Assembly (NCBI RefSeq): GCF_034351645.1 | Contig: NZ_CP133782.1 | Location: 5,176,001-5,240,000, forward strand | Origin: Pseudomonas sp. DC1.2 | GTDB taxonomy: Bacteria > Pseudomonadota > Gammaproteobacteria > Pseudomonadales > Pseudomonadaceae | Direction: 5' to 3' | Length of the DNA: 64,000 nucleotides | Shown here: positions 8,843 to 17,950 of the stretch, one piece after another | Layout: every line of letters begins with the position of its first letter | Position numbering within the stretch: position 1 is the stretch's first letter | The notes under the pieces: generated by a model | Database searches by the model: none | Seen by the model: the letters and a program-made list of their open reading frames with translations, nothing else | Told to the model about the DNA's origin: nothing | Position numbers and translations under genes: made by a program

Positions 8843-10546
8843 ATGTCCCAAGAATATGACTACATCATTATCGGTGCCGGCTCGGCCGGTAACACCCTGG
8901 CGACCCGTCTAACTGAAGACGAAGGCGTCACCGTTCTGCTGCTGGAAGCCGGCGGCCCGGATTACCGGCTCGATTTCCGCACGCAAATGCCAGCGGCATT
9001 GGCGTTTCCCCTGCAAGGTCGTCGTTACAACTGGGCCTACGAAACCGATCCAGAACCGCACATGGACGGTCGCAAGATGGAATGTGGTCGCGGCAAAGGC
9101 CTTGGTGGTTCTTCGCTGATCAACGGCATGTGCTACATCCGTGGCAACGCGATGGACTACGACAACTGGGCCAAGCTGCCAGGCCTGGAGGACTGGGATT
9201 ACCTCAACTGCCTGCCGTATTTCCGCAAAGCAGAAACCCGCGACATCGGCCCGAACGACTACCACGGTGGCGATGGCCCGGTCAGCGTGACCACGCCAAA
9301 AGCCGGCAACAACCCGCTGTTCCACGCGATGGTTGAGGCAGGCGTGCAAGCCGGATACCCGCGTACCGAAGACCTGAACGGTTACCAGCAAGAAGGTTTC
9401 GGCCCGATGGACCGTACCGTAACGCCCAACGGCCGTCGCGCCAGCACCGCTCGCGGTTACCTGGACGTCGCCAAAAAGCGTTCGACACTGACCATCGTCA
9501 CCCACGCCCTGACCGACAAGATTTTGTTCGACGGCAAGCGTGCAATCGGCGTGCGTTACCTGATCGGCGCGGCTGAAGAGCGCGTTGAAGCCAAGGCTCG
9601 CAAAGAAGTGCTGCTGTGTTCCGGCGCCATCGCTTCGCCGCAGATCCTGCAACGCTCCGGCGTCGGTCCGGCCGAGCTGCTGAAATCGCTCGACATCCCG
9701 GTGGTCCACGACCTCCCAGGCGTTGGCGAGAACTTGCAGGATCACCTTGAGTTGTACCTGCAATACGCTTGCACCCAACCGGTCTCGCTGTACCCGTCGC
9801 TGCTCTGGTACAACCAGCCAGCCATCGGTGCCGAGTGGCTGTTCAACGGCACCGGTATCGGCGCCAGCAACCAGTTTGAAGCCGGCGGTTTCATCCGTAC
9901 CCGCGAAGAATTCGATTGGCCGAACATTCAGTACCACTTCTTGCCGGTGGCGATTAACTACAACGGCAGCAACGGGGTGAAAGAGCACGGTTTCCAGGCG
10001 CACATGGGCTCCATGCGTTCGCCAAGCCGGGGTCGCATCCAGGCAAAATCCAAGGATCCGCGCGAGTACCCGAGCATCCTGTTCAACTACATGGCCACCG
10101 AGCAAGACTGGCAGGAGTTTCGCGACGGCATCCGCCTGACCCGTGAAATCATGCAACAGCCTGCTTTGGACGCCTTCCGTGGCCGTGAAATCAGCCCGGG
10201 CATCGACGTACAAACTGATGAGCAACTCGACACGTTCATCCGCGAACACGCTGAAACCGCATTCCACCCATCGTGCTCCTGCAAAATGGGCACCGACGAC
10301 ATGGCCGTGGTAGACGCTGAAGGACGTGTACACGGCTTGCAGAGCCTGCGGGTAGTCGATGCCTCGATCATGCCGATCATCACCACCGGCAACCTGAACG
10401 CCCCAACGATCATGATCGCCGAGAAAATCGCCGACAAGATCCGTGGTCGCCAGGCGCTGCCGCGCAGCACCGCCGCTTACTTCGTCGCCGGTGATGCACC
10501 GGTGCGTGGCAAGCCGCTGCGGGATGTGAGCCCAACTGCTCAGTAA
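8843..10546 (+). CDS. betA: Choline dehydrogenase BetA
   Basis: Membrane-associated FAD enzyme of the GMC family, oxidising choline to betaine aldehyde. 567 aa. The FAD-binding GxGxxG motif ([10 protein letters not shown]) is near residues 8-17, followed by the LLLEAGG segment. The GMC signature regions [15 protein letters not shown] and [17 protein letters not shown] are present, and the C-terminal HPSCSCKMG and [12 protein letters not shown] blocks carry the active-site region. The start at 8843 (MSQEYDYI) follows AGAGGG at proper distance; the upstream frame MHLMSQ is less likely. Confidence 0.96.
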   Translation: MSQEYDYIIIGAGSAGNTLATRLTEDEGVTVLLLEAGGPDYRLDFRTQMPAALAFPLQGRRYNWAYETDPEPHMDGRKMECGRGKGLGGSSLINGMCYIRGNAMDYDNWAKLPGLEDWDYLNCLPYFRKAETRDIGPNDYHGGDGPVSVTTPKAGNNPLFHAMVEAGVQAGYPRTEDLNGYQQEGFGPMDRTVTPNGRRASTARGYLDVAKKRSTLTIVTHALTDKILFDGKRAIGVRYLIGAAEERVEAKARKEVLLCSGAIASPQILQRSGVGPAELLKSLDIPVVHDLPGVGENLQDHLELYLQYACTQPVSLYPSLLWYNQPAIGAEWLFNGTGIGASNQFEAGGFIRTREEFDWPNIQYHFLPVAINYNGSNGVKEHGFQAHMGSMRSPSRGRIQAKSKDPREYPSILFNYMATEQDWQEFRDGIRLTREIMQQPALDAFRGREISPGIDVQTDEQLDTFIREHAETAFHPSCSCKMGTDDMAVVDAEGRVHGLQSLRVVDASIMPIITTGNLNAPTIMIAEKIADKIRGRQALPRSTAAYFVAGDAPVRGKPLRDVSPTAQ

Positions 10547-10554
10547 TCTCGTCT

Positions 10555-10584
10555 GATCGTTCCTACGCTCGCGTGGGAACGATC
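10555..10584. repeat. Palindromic intergenic repeat (GATCGTTCCCACGC family), copy 3
   Basis: GATCGTTCCTACGC and GCGTGGGAACGATC arms form a strong hairpin 8 bases after the betA stop. It may also serve as a transcript end, although no T run follows. Confidence 0.65.
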
Positions 10585-10727
10585 TCCAATTTTCCGACAA
10601 ACCTTTCCCACACTGTTTCACGCTTGATCCTACCCCCCGCACCGGCCTAATCTAGCGCCACGCAAACGCTTCATCCCCCCCCCGCCGAATCGATACGCCG
10701 CTGCTCCCATACCAAGGAGGTTCTCGA

Positions 10728-12170
10728 ATGTTCGATTTCCACCCCCAGCTCAAGCAGCGCTTCGCTGCCTTGCGCACGGGCGCTGAATTCTTTTCCCTGC
10801 GTTATGTGCGCGAATCCGGACAGCAGCTGTCGGTGCGCAAGAACGTCGCCGAACCGCCCCACCTGAGCCGTGACGAAGGCGCGATGCTGACCGTTCGGGT
10901 CAACGGTGTCGAAACTTACGCAGCGACCAACGACGTATCGCAACAAGGCCTGCAAGCGGCGCTGGACCGGGCCGAGCAGCAGGCCCGTCGTCTCCAGCCG
11001 CACGCGCTGCTCGACCTGCGTGAGCAAACCGTGTCCAGCGACCGTGCCGACTATTTTTCGCCCGACCTCGATCAGCCCTTCCCCTCCCTGAGCGATTGCT
11101 ACCAGTTGCTGGGCGACGAGTCCGCCGCCGTGCCCAAAGACGAGCGCCTGGTGAACTGGCAGGTGAGCATCGGCATTACCCACGTCGAGCAGATCTACCT
11201 TAATAGCGCCGGCGCCGAACTGCGTCAGGCCCAGCGTTTTGTCTACCCTGGCCTGGACGTCACCGCCTACAACGGCAGCGACAGCCAGACCCGGACCCTC
11301 GGCCGCGAGAACTTCGGTCAACAGGGCGGTTTTGATGTGATCAGCCGCTGCGGTCTGGTGGGTGCAGGGCCAAAGATTGCCGATCAGGCGTTGCAACTGC
11401 TGCTGGCACCGAACACCCCGCAAGGCCCGCGCGACCTGTTGTTGATGCCGGACCAAATGATGCTGCAAATCCACGAATCCATCGGTCACCCGCTGGAACT
11501 GGACCGCATCCTTGGGGATGAACGCAATTACGCAGGCACCAGCTTCGTCAAGGCGCAAGACTTCGGCCACCTGCAATACGGATCGAAACTGCTCAACGTG
11601 ACCTTCGACCCGGACATTCCGGAACAACTCGCCAGCTACGGGCATGACGACGACGGCACGGCGGCCAGCAAGCAATTCCTGATTCGCGAAGGCCTGCTAC
11701 TGCGACCACTGGGCGGCGCACTCTCGCAATTCCGGGCTGGCATGGATGGCGTCGCCAACAGCCGCGCCTGCGGCTGGAACCGCCCACCGATCGACCGCAT
11801 GGCCAACCTAAACATTGAGCCTGGCGATCAACCGCTGGAGCAGATGATCCAGGGTATCGAGCACGGTATTTTGATGAGCACCAACCGGTCGTGGTCCATC
11901 GACGATGCACGCAACAAATTCCAGTTCGGTTGTGAGTGGGGCCAGTTGATCGAAAACGGCGAACTCAAAGGCGTGGTGAAAAACCCCAATTACCGGGCGA
12001 TTTCCGCGCAGTTCTGGAAGAGCCTCAGTGCGGTCGGCGACGCCAATACGGTCAAGGTGTTGGGCACGCCGAACTGTGGCAAGGGCGAACCGAACCAAGT
12101 GATCCGCGTCGGCCATGCCTCGCCGGCCTGCGTGTTCAGCCATATAGATGTGTTTGGGGGAGATGCCTGA
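10728..12170 (+). CDS. TldD-like metallopeptidase (TldD/PmbA family)
   Basis: 480 aa. The zinc motif of the TldD half is present as HESIGH (H249, E250, H254), and a third candidate ligand, C450, lies in GTPNCGKGEP near the C-terminus. In the family, TldD and TldE form a heterodimeric protease that degrades unfolded peptides or trims peptide precursors. AAGGAGG precedes the ATG. The downstream TldE-like gene overlaps its stop (TGATG), so the two form a coupled pair. The sequence differs from the usual housekeeping TldD start, so this is probably a second copy. No precursor-peptide gene is visible nearby. Confidence 0.85.
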   Translation: MFDFHPQLKQRFAALRTGAEFFSLRYVRESGQQLSVRKNVAEPPHLSRDEGAMLTVRVNGVETYAATNDVSQQGLQAALDRAEQQARRLQPHALLDLREQTVSSDRADYFSPDLDQPFPSLSDCYQLLGDESAAVPKDERLVNWQVSIGITHVEQIYLNSAGAELRQAQRFVYPGLDVTAYNGSDSQTRTLGRENFGQQGGFDVISRCGLVGAGPKIADQALQLLLAPNTPQGPRDLLLMPDQMMLQIHESIGHPLELDRILGDERNYAGTSFVKAQDFGHLQYGSKLLNVTFDPDIPEQLASYGHDDDGTAASKQFLIREGLLLRPLGGALSQFRAGMDGVANSRACGWNRPPIDRMANLNIEPGDQPLEQMIQGIEHGILMSTNRSWSIDDARNKFQFGCEWGQLIENGELKGVVKNPNYRAISAQFWKSLSAVGDANTVKVLGTPNCGKGEPNQVIRVGHASPACVFSHIDVFGGDA

Positions 12171-13519
12171 TGACCAATTCTACGAGCTCCCAAAATACCC
12201 AGGCTGATGCGTTTAAAGCCTTGGTCCACTGGCTGCGCGATGCGATTCGCGAGCCGGAGCAATTTACCCTCAGCTACGCCGCCGAGTCCTCGGCCTTCGT
12301 GCGCTTCAACCACGCCAAGGTGCGGCAGGCCGGGCAGGTACAGCAGGCGAACGTCGGTTTCAAACTGATCAACGAGGGTCGCCACGCCGACTTGCACATC
12401 ACGTTATCCGGCGATGCTGAAACTGATGTCCAGCGCCTGGCCGATGGTCTGCAACAGTTGCGCGAAACCCTGCCGCTGCTGCCGCCCGACCCGTACTTGA
12501 TGCTCAACCACAACGGCTGGCAGAGCAAAAACGTGCAGGACCGTCCGTTACCGGAGACCGAGCAGGTGGTGGCTGAAATCACCCAGGCCGCCGAAGGCCT
12601 AGACTTGGTAGGTTTCTACGCGGCCGGGCCGATCAGTCGCGGCTTCGCCAGTTCTTCGGGCGCGTTCGGCTGGCATCAGGCCAACAGCTTCAACTTCGAT
12701 TTCAGCCTGTTCCATGAAAACGGCCAGGCGGTGAAAGCCAGTTACGCCGGCCACGACTGGAACAGCGAAGGCTTCGCCAAGCGCTTCCAGCAGGCCCGCG
12801 AGCAGTTGGCCTTTCTCGGCCGGCCATTGCGTACCTTGCCACCGGGCAACTACCGCGCTTACCTGGCGCCGGCGGCCGTGGAAGAAATCATGGACATGCT
12901 CGGCTGGGGCGGTTTCTCGGCGCAGTCGATTGCCAGCAAAGGCAGCCCGTTGCAGAAGCTGTACGCGGGTGATCAATCGTTCAGCCCGTTGGTCTCGCTG
13001 GATGAAAAGGTCAGCGGCTCCCTGAGCCCGGCGTTTTCCGGCGAAGGTTATCCGCGCAGCGATCTGGGCTTGATCGTCGAAGGCAAGGCTGGCGCGCAAA
13101 TGGTCAGCTCACGCAGTGCGGCCGAATATGGCCTGACCGCCAACGGTGCCGGTGCGGGTGAAATGCCAAGTGCGTTGAACATGGCCGCCGGGACGTTGCC
13201 GCAAGCCGAGATTCTCAAGCAACTGGGCACGGGCCTGTACATCAGCAACCTCTGGTACCTGAACTACTCCGACCAACCTGCAGCACGCCTGACTGGCATG
13301 ACGCGGTTTGCCACGTTCTGGGTCGAGAACGGCGAGATTCAGGCGCCAGTCAGCACCATGCGCTTCGATGACAGCGCCTACAGCCTGCTCGGTTCGCAGT
13401 TGGAAGCGTTAACCCAGCAGCGCGAACTGATGCTCTCGTCCAGCACCTACAGCCAGCGCGCGACAGCGTCATCGTTGTTGCCCGGCGCACTCGTGAGTCG
13501 ATTGACGTTAACCCTCTGA
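12170..13519 (+). CDS. TldE/PmbA-like partner subunit
   Basis: 449 aa PmbA-family protein. It lacks an HExxxH motif, as expected for the non-catalytic half of a TldD/E heterodimer. Conserved glycine-rich stretches include GWGGFSAQSIASKGSPLQKL and the C-terminal NLWYLNYSDQPAARLTGMTRF. Start 12170 overlaps the TldD-like stop in TGATG and has GGGGGAGA 7 bases upstream; a longer open frame upstream overlaps the partner gene and is rejected. Function is inferred from the pair. Confidence 0.83.
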   Translation: MTNSTSSQNTQADAFKALVHWLRDAIREPEQFTLSYAAESSAFVRFNHAKVRQAGQVQQANVGFKLINEGRHADLHITLSGDAETDVQRLADGLQQLRETLPLLPPDPYLMLNHNGWQSKNVQDRPLPETEQVVAEITQAAEGLDLVGFYAAGPISRGFASSSGAFGWHQANSFNFDFSLFHENGQAVKASYAGHDWNSEGFAKRFQQAREQLAFLGRPLRTLPPGNYRAYLAPAAVEEIMDMLGWGGFSAQSIASKGSPLQKLYAGDQSFSPLVSLDEKVSGSLSPAFSGEGYPRSDLGLIVEGKAGAQMVSSRSAAEYGLTANGAGAGEMPSALNMAAGTLPQAEILKQLGTGLYISNLWYLNYSDQPAARLTGMTRFATFWVENGEIQAPVSTMRFDDSAYSLLGSQLEALTQQRELMLSSSTYSQRATASSLLPGALVSRLTLTL

Positions 13520-13524
13520 CCCCT

Positions 13525-13553
13525 ATCGTTCGCACGCTGCGCGTGTGAACGAT
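13525..13553. repeat. Palindromic intergenic repeat (GTTCGCACGC variant), copy 4
   Basis: ATCGTTCGCACGC and GCGTGTGAACGAT arms right after the TldE-like gene and before the MFS gene. Variant of the copies at 2170, 4155 and 10555. Confidence 0.6.
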
Positions 13554-13578
13554 CGTTAACACACCCACAAGAGGTCCC

Positions 13579-15006
13579 ATGCCCAACCGCCCCTCTCTCG
13601 ACGCTGTCACCGCCCGCTGGTTGCCATGGGTGGTCGCCATTGCCTTTTTCATGCAGTCCCTCGACGGGACGATTCTCAACACCGCCCTGCCGGCCATGGC
13701 GCTGGACCTGGCGGAAAACCCTTTACGCATGCAAGGCGTGATCATCGCCTACATGCTCACCGTCGCCTTATTGATTCCGGCCTCCGGCTGGATTGCCGAC
13801 CGCTTTGGTACCAAGAAGATTTTCTTCGGCGCCATTCTGTTGTTCAGCATCGGCTCGCTGCTCTGCGCGCTGTCGAACACCTTGACGCTGCTGATCGGCG
13901 CACGGGTGATTCAAGGGCTCGGCGGTGCGTTGATGCTGCCGGTCGGCAGGCTGGTGGTGCTGCGGGCTTACCCACGTTCGGAGCTGGTGCGGATCATGGG
14001 TTTTATTACCATTCCCGGCCTGCTCGGCCCCTTGCTCGGCCCGACCACGGGTGGCTGGATGGTCCAGTACCTGTCGTGGCACTGGATTTTTTTGATCAAC
14101 TTGCCGGTTGGCATTATCGGTTGCTACGCCGTATGGAAATTCATCCCCGACCTGCGCGGCACCGAACGCACGCGTTTCGACGGCGTCGGCTTTCTGCTGT
14201 TCGGCGCCTCCATGGTACTGATCACCATCGCCATGGAAGGCCTCGGCGAACTGCACCTGCCACACCTGCGGGTGATGTTGCTGCTGGTGGCCGGCATGGC
14301 CTGCCTCGCGGCGTATTGGCTGCGCGCCGGACGCATCGACAATCCGCTGTTCGCACCGTCACTGTTCAAGACCCGGACCTTTGCCGTCGGCATCCTCGGT
14401 AACCTGTTTGCTCGTCTGGGCGGCGGTGCGTTGCCGTTTCTGGTGCCGTTGCTGCTGCAAGTGGCGCTGGGGTATTCACCGTCCCAGGCCGGGATGAGCA
14501 TGTTGCCGCTCGCCGCAGCCGCGATGATCGCCAAATCAGTGGCGCGGCCGCTGATCGAGCGCCTGGGCTATCGCATTATTCTCACCGGCAACACCCTATT
14601 CCTGGGGATCATGCTCGCCAGCATGGGCCTGGTCAGTGAGCAGACGCCTTACTGGCTGCTGCTGTCCATGCTGTCGCTTCTCGGCGCGATCAACTCCTTG
14701 CAGTTCACCGCAATGAACACGGTGACCCTGATTGACCTCGACGATGCGAGCGCCAGCAGTGGCAACAGCCTGCTGTCGGTGGTGGCGCAGTTATCCCTGG
14801 GACTGGGCGTTGCGTGTGCGGGAGCGTTGCTCGGCGGCTTCACGGCAGAGGTCGGCAACGACGGCGTGGACACCGTGCTTGGGGCGTTTCAATTGACCTT
14901 CGTCACGGTCGGAATCATGGCGATGCTGGCGGCAACGATCTTCTCCCAGCTCTCGAATGAAGACGGACGGCGCGTCAAGCGTCCAGAGGAACACATAGAG
15001 CCTTAG
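13579..15006 (+). CDS. mdtD: MFS drug:proton antiporter, MdtD-like (DHA2 family)
   Basis: 475 aa inner-membrane protein with about 14 hydrophobic segments. DHA2 features include motif A-like GWIADRFGTKKIF after TM2, motif B-like GARVIQGLGGALMLPVGRL, and motif C-like GLLGPLLGPTTGGWMVQYLSWHWIFLINLPVG (read in parts). The N-terminus SLDGTILNTALPAMALDL is the DHA2 D1 motif. This arrangement and length match MdtD of the MFS exporter family. Substrate unknown. AGAGG precedes the ATG. Confidence 0.85.
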   Translation: MPNRPSLDAVTARWLPWVVAIAFFMQSLDGTILNTALPAMALDLAENPLRMQGVIIAYMLTVALLIPASGWIADRFGTKKIFFGAILLFSIGSLLCALSNTLTLLIGARVIQGLGGALMLPVGRLVVLRAYPRSELVRIMGFITIPGLLGPLLGPTTGGWMVQYLSWHWIFLINLPVGIIGCYAVWKFIPDLRGTERTRFDGVGFLLFGASMVLITIAMEGLGELHLPHLRVMLLLVAGMACLAAYWLRAGRIDNPLFAPSLFKTRTFAVGILGNLFARLGGGALPFLVPLLLQVALGYSPSQAGMSMLPLAAAAMIAKSVARPLIERLGYRIILTGNTLFLGIMLASMGLVSEQTPYWLLLSMLSLLGAINSLQFTAMNTVTLIDLDDASASSGNSLLSVVAQLSLGLGVACAGALLGGFTAEVGNDGVDTVLGAFQLTFVTVGIMAMLAATIFSQLSNEDGRRVKRPEEHIEP

Positions 15007-15114
15007 TTCTCAGACGATAAGTGCCTGCGCTCGGCGACTTCTCGTCTGGAAACTACGGGCGAATGGCCGCGAGACTGATACACTGCGCGACATTTTGTTT
15101 TGCAGGCCCGTCCC

Positions 15115-16500
15115 GTGACCACCATCGCCACCGCTTTTAATACTTTGCCGCTGTCCGCCGCCATGCTGGCTAACCTCGATTCTCTCGGTTATGCCCAGAT
15201 GACGCCGATCCAGGCGCAAAGCTTGCCGGTGATCCTCAAGGGGATGGACCTGATCGCGCAAGCCAAGACGGGCAGCGGCAAGACCGCCGCCTTCGGTATC
15301 GGCCTGTTGAACCCGATCAATCCGCGCTTCTTCGGCTGTCAGGCACTGGTCATGTGCCCGACCCGTGAGCTGGCCGACCAGGTCGCCAAGGAAATCCGTC
15401 GTCTGGCCCGTGCCGAAGACAACATCAAAGTCCTGACCCTGTGCGGCGGCGTGTCCTTCGGCCCACAGATCGCCTCTCTGGAACACGGCGCGCACATCAT
15501 CGTCGGCACCCCAGGGCGTATTCAACAGCACCTGCGCAAGGGCTCGCTCAAGCTTGATGGCCTGAACACCCTGATCCTCGACGAAGCCGACCGCATGCTC
15601 GACATGGGTTTCTACGATTCCATCGAAGAAATCATCATGCAGACCCCGGAGCGTCGCCAGACCCTGCTGTTCTCCGCCACCTACCCGGTGGGCATCAAGC
15701 AACTGTCGTCCAAGTTCATGCGCAACCCGCAGATCGTCAAGGCTGAAGCGTTCCACTCGGATGCACAGATCGAGCAGCGCTTCTACGAGATCTCCCCAGA
15801 AGAGCGCATGGACACCGTGGTGAAAGTCCTCGCGCATTTCCGTCCGGCCACCTGTGTTGCCTTCTGCTTCACCAAGCAGCAGGTTCAGGAAACCGTCGAT
15901 CACCTGACCGCCAAAGGCATTTCTGCTGTCGGCCTGCACGGCGATCTTGAACAGCGCGACCGTGACCAGGTGCTGGCTATGTTCTCCAACCGCAGTACCT
16001 CGGTACTGGTAGCCACCGACGTTGCCGCACGCGGTCTGGACATCGATGCGCTGGACATGGTGCTCAACGTCGAACTGGCGCGCGACTCGGAAATCCATAT
16101 TCACCGCGTGGGCCGTACCGGTCGCGCTGGCGAAAAGGGCATCGCAATCAGTCTGGTCGCACCGTCTGAAGCCCACCGTGCCCAAGCCATCGAGCAACTG
16201 CAGAAGTCGCCATTGAGCTGGGATCAGTTGAGCAACCTCACCTCCCAGGGCGGCGCACCGCTGCTGCCTGTGATGAGCACTTTGTGCATCGGTGCAGGCC
16301 GTAAAGACAAGGTTCGTCCGGGCGACATTCTTGGCGCACTGACCGGTGATGCCGGTATTCCAGGGGCCCAGGTCGGCAAGATCGCGATCTTCGACTTCCA
16401 GGCGTATGTCGCGGTTGAACGCGGGATCGCCCAACAGGCCTTGCAACGCCTGAATGACGGCAAGATCAAAGGTCGTTCGCTGCGCGTGCGCATCCTGTAA
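15115..16500 (+). CDS. dbpA: ATP-dependent RNA helicase DbpA
   Basis: DEAD-box helicase for 50S ribosome assembly, acting on 23S rRNA hairpin 92. Visible: AKTGSGKTAA (Walker A), [27 protein letters not shown], a CFCFTKQQV block, and HRVGRTGRAG. The C-terminal RNA-binding domain specific to DbpA is present (RPGDILGALTG, then IPGAQVGKI and GKIKGRSLRVRIL). A GTG start at 15115 (VTTIATAFNTLPLS, 461 aa) matches the family; a TTG five codons earlier is possible. The ribosome site is weak for either. Confidence 0.95.
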   Translation: MTTIATAFNTLPLSAAMLANLDSLGYAQMTPIQAQSLPVILKGMDLIAQAKTGSGKTAAFGIGLLNPINPRFFGCQALVMCPTRELADQVAKEIRRLARAEDNIKVLTLCGGVSFGPQIASLEHGAHIIVGTPGRIQQHLRKGSLKLDGLNTLILDEADRMLDMGFYDSIEEIIMQTPERRQTLLFSATYPVGIKQLSSKFMRNPQIVKAEAFHSDAQIEQRFYEISPEERMDTVVKVLAHFRPATCVAFCFTKQQVQETVDHLTAKGISAVGLHGDLEQRDRDQVLAMFSNRSTSVLVATDVAARGLDIDALDMVLNVELARDSEIHIHRVGRTGRAGEKGIAISLVAPSEAHRAQAIEQLQKSPLSWDQLSNLTSQGGAPLLPVMSTLCIGAGRKDKVRPGDILGALTGDAGIPGAQVGKIAIFDFQAYVAVERGIAQQALQRLNDGKIKGRSLRVRIL

Positions 16501-16561
16501 GAACGACGCACTACCCACATTTGATTGCATTCCCAATCGACGCCTGTGTGAGGACACCGTT

Positions 16562-17740
16562 TTGCGCTCTACCGAAGTCGTGATCATTGGCGCTGGCGCC
16601 GCAGGGTTGATGTGTGCGCTGACCGCCGCCGGGCGCGGGCGCAAAGTGATGTTGCTCGACCACGCCAACAAGGCCGGCAAGAAAATCCTGATGTCGGGTG
16701 GTGGTCGCTGTAATTTCACCAACATGTACACCGAGCCGGGCAATTTTCTGTCGCAGAACGAACACTTTTGCAAATCCGCACTGGCGCGCTACACCCAATG
16801 GGATTTCATTGGCATGGTCGCCAAACACGGCGTGCCGTACCACGAGAAAAAACTCGGCCAATTGTTCTGCGATAACAAATCCAGCGACATCCTCGACATG
16901 CTCCTCGACGAGTGCAACCAGGTCGGCGTCAGCCTGCACCTGGACACCTCGATCCAGACTATCGAGAAGCTCGAAAGCGGTTACTTGCTAGACACCACCC
17001 TCGGTCAGTTGACCTGTCAATCGCTGGTCATCGCCACGGGCGGTCTGTCGATTCCAACCCTCGGTGCAACCGGTTTCGGTTATCAAGTGGCCAAACAGTT
17101 CGGCCACGAACTGCTGCCGACCCGCGCCGGACTGGTGCCATTCACCATCACCGATCAGCTCAAAGAACTGTGTACCGAGCTGTCCGGTACGTCGGTGGAC
17201 TGCCTGGTGAGCTGCAACGATCAGAGTTTTCGCGAGAACATTCTGTTCACTCACCGCGGCCTCAGTGGCCCGGCGATTTTGCAGATTTCCTCGTTCTGGC
17301 AATCCGGTGATACGGTCGAGATCAATCTTCTGCCAGACCACGACGCACCCGCCTGGCTGCAACAGCAGCAGGCCGAGCGTCCGAACAGCGAGTTGAAAAC
17401 CCTGCTGGGAGAAATCTTCACCAAAAAAATGGCCAACTTGCTGGCGGACAACTGGTTCGTGTCCAAACCGATGAAGCAGTACACCCATGCGGAATTGGCC
17501 GACATCGCCGAAAAACTGGCCAGCTGGCAAGTTGTGCCCGCCGGCACTGAAGGCTACCGCACCGCCGAAGTGACCCTGGGCGGTGTCGACACCCATGAAG
17601 TGTCGTCCAAAACCATGGAATCGCTGAAAAGCCCCGGCTTGTACTTCATTGGCGAAGTGCTGGACGTCACCGGACACCTGGGGGGCTTCAACTTCCAGTG
17701 GGCCTGGGCCTCGGGCTACGCGGCAGCTCAATACGCCTGA
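16562..17740 (+). CDS. Flavoprotein of the HI0933/YhiN family
   Basis: 392 aa FAD/NAD(P)-binding oxidoreductase. The N-terminal dinucleotide motif VVIIGAGAAGLMCAL, the family-typical AGKKILMSGGGRCNFTN, and the C-terminal GFNFQWAWASGYAAA are all present. The start is a TTG at 16562 with GAGG 8 bases upstream; the open frame extends further up but overlaps dbpA. It begins 61 bases after dbpA and may be co-transcribed with it. The enzymatic substrate of this family is not firmly known. Confidence 0.88.
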   Translation: MRSTEVVIIGAGAAGLMCALTAAGRGRKVMLLDHANKAGKKILMSGGGRCNFTNMYTEPGNFLSQNEHFCKSALARYTQWDFIGMVAKHGVPYHEKKLGQLFCDNKSSDILDMLLDECNQVGVSLHLDTSIQTIEKLESGYLLDTTLGQLTCQSLVIATGGLSIPTLGATGFGYQVAKQFGHELLPTRAGLVPFTITDQLKELCTELSGTSVDCLVSCNDQSFRENILFTHRGLSGPAILQISSFWQSGDTVEINLLPDHDAPAWLQQQQAERPNSELKTLLGEIFTKKMANLLADNWFVSKPMKQYTHAELADIAEKLASWQVVPAGTEGYRTAEVTLGGVDTHEVSSKTMESLKSPGLYFIGEVLDVTGHLGGFNFQWAWASGYAAAQYA

Positions 17741-17744
17741 ATTA

Positions 17745-17826
17745 CACGAGCGAGCCTGCTCGCGAAAGCGTTCTGACAGACAACATTAATGTTGTCTCTG
17801 CTGGATTCTTCGCGAGTAGGCTAACG
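17745..17826. repeat. REP doublet with central 20-bp palindrome
   Basis: GAGCGAGCCTGCTCGCGAA on one side and CTTCGCGAGTAGGCT on the other. Between them is the perfect palindrome AGACAACATTAATGTTGTCT (17778-17797). It lies in the 210-base gap between the flavoprotein gene and yccS; nothing else was seen in that gap. Confidence 0.75.
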
Positions 17827-17950
17827 CCCTCATTGATGGTGGCTTGCGCTCAAAGGAACAGATTTTGCTGTCAGATGTGATCGACGCCATTGCGCCGACG
17901 TCATTACTGGCTCAATTTAGCGTCATTGCCTCGGAAGGCCCGCGCACTTC

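Noticed and set aside
10555..10584. Strong rho-independent terminator after betA
   Set aside because: The stem is good but no T run follows, and the same palindrome recurs at other gene ends; it is listed as a repeat instead.
15010..16773. Minus-strand open frame of ~590 codons
   Set aside because: Antisense shadow of dbpA and the flavoprotein gene.
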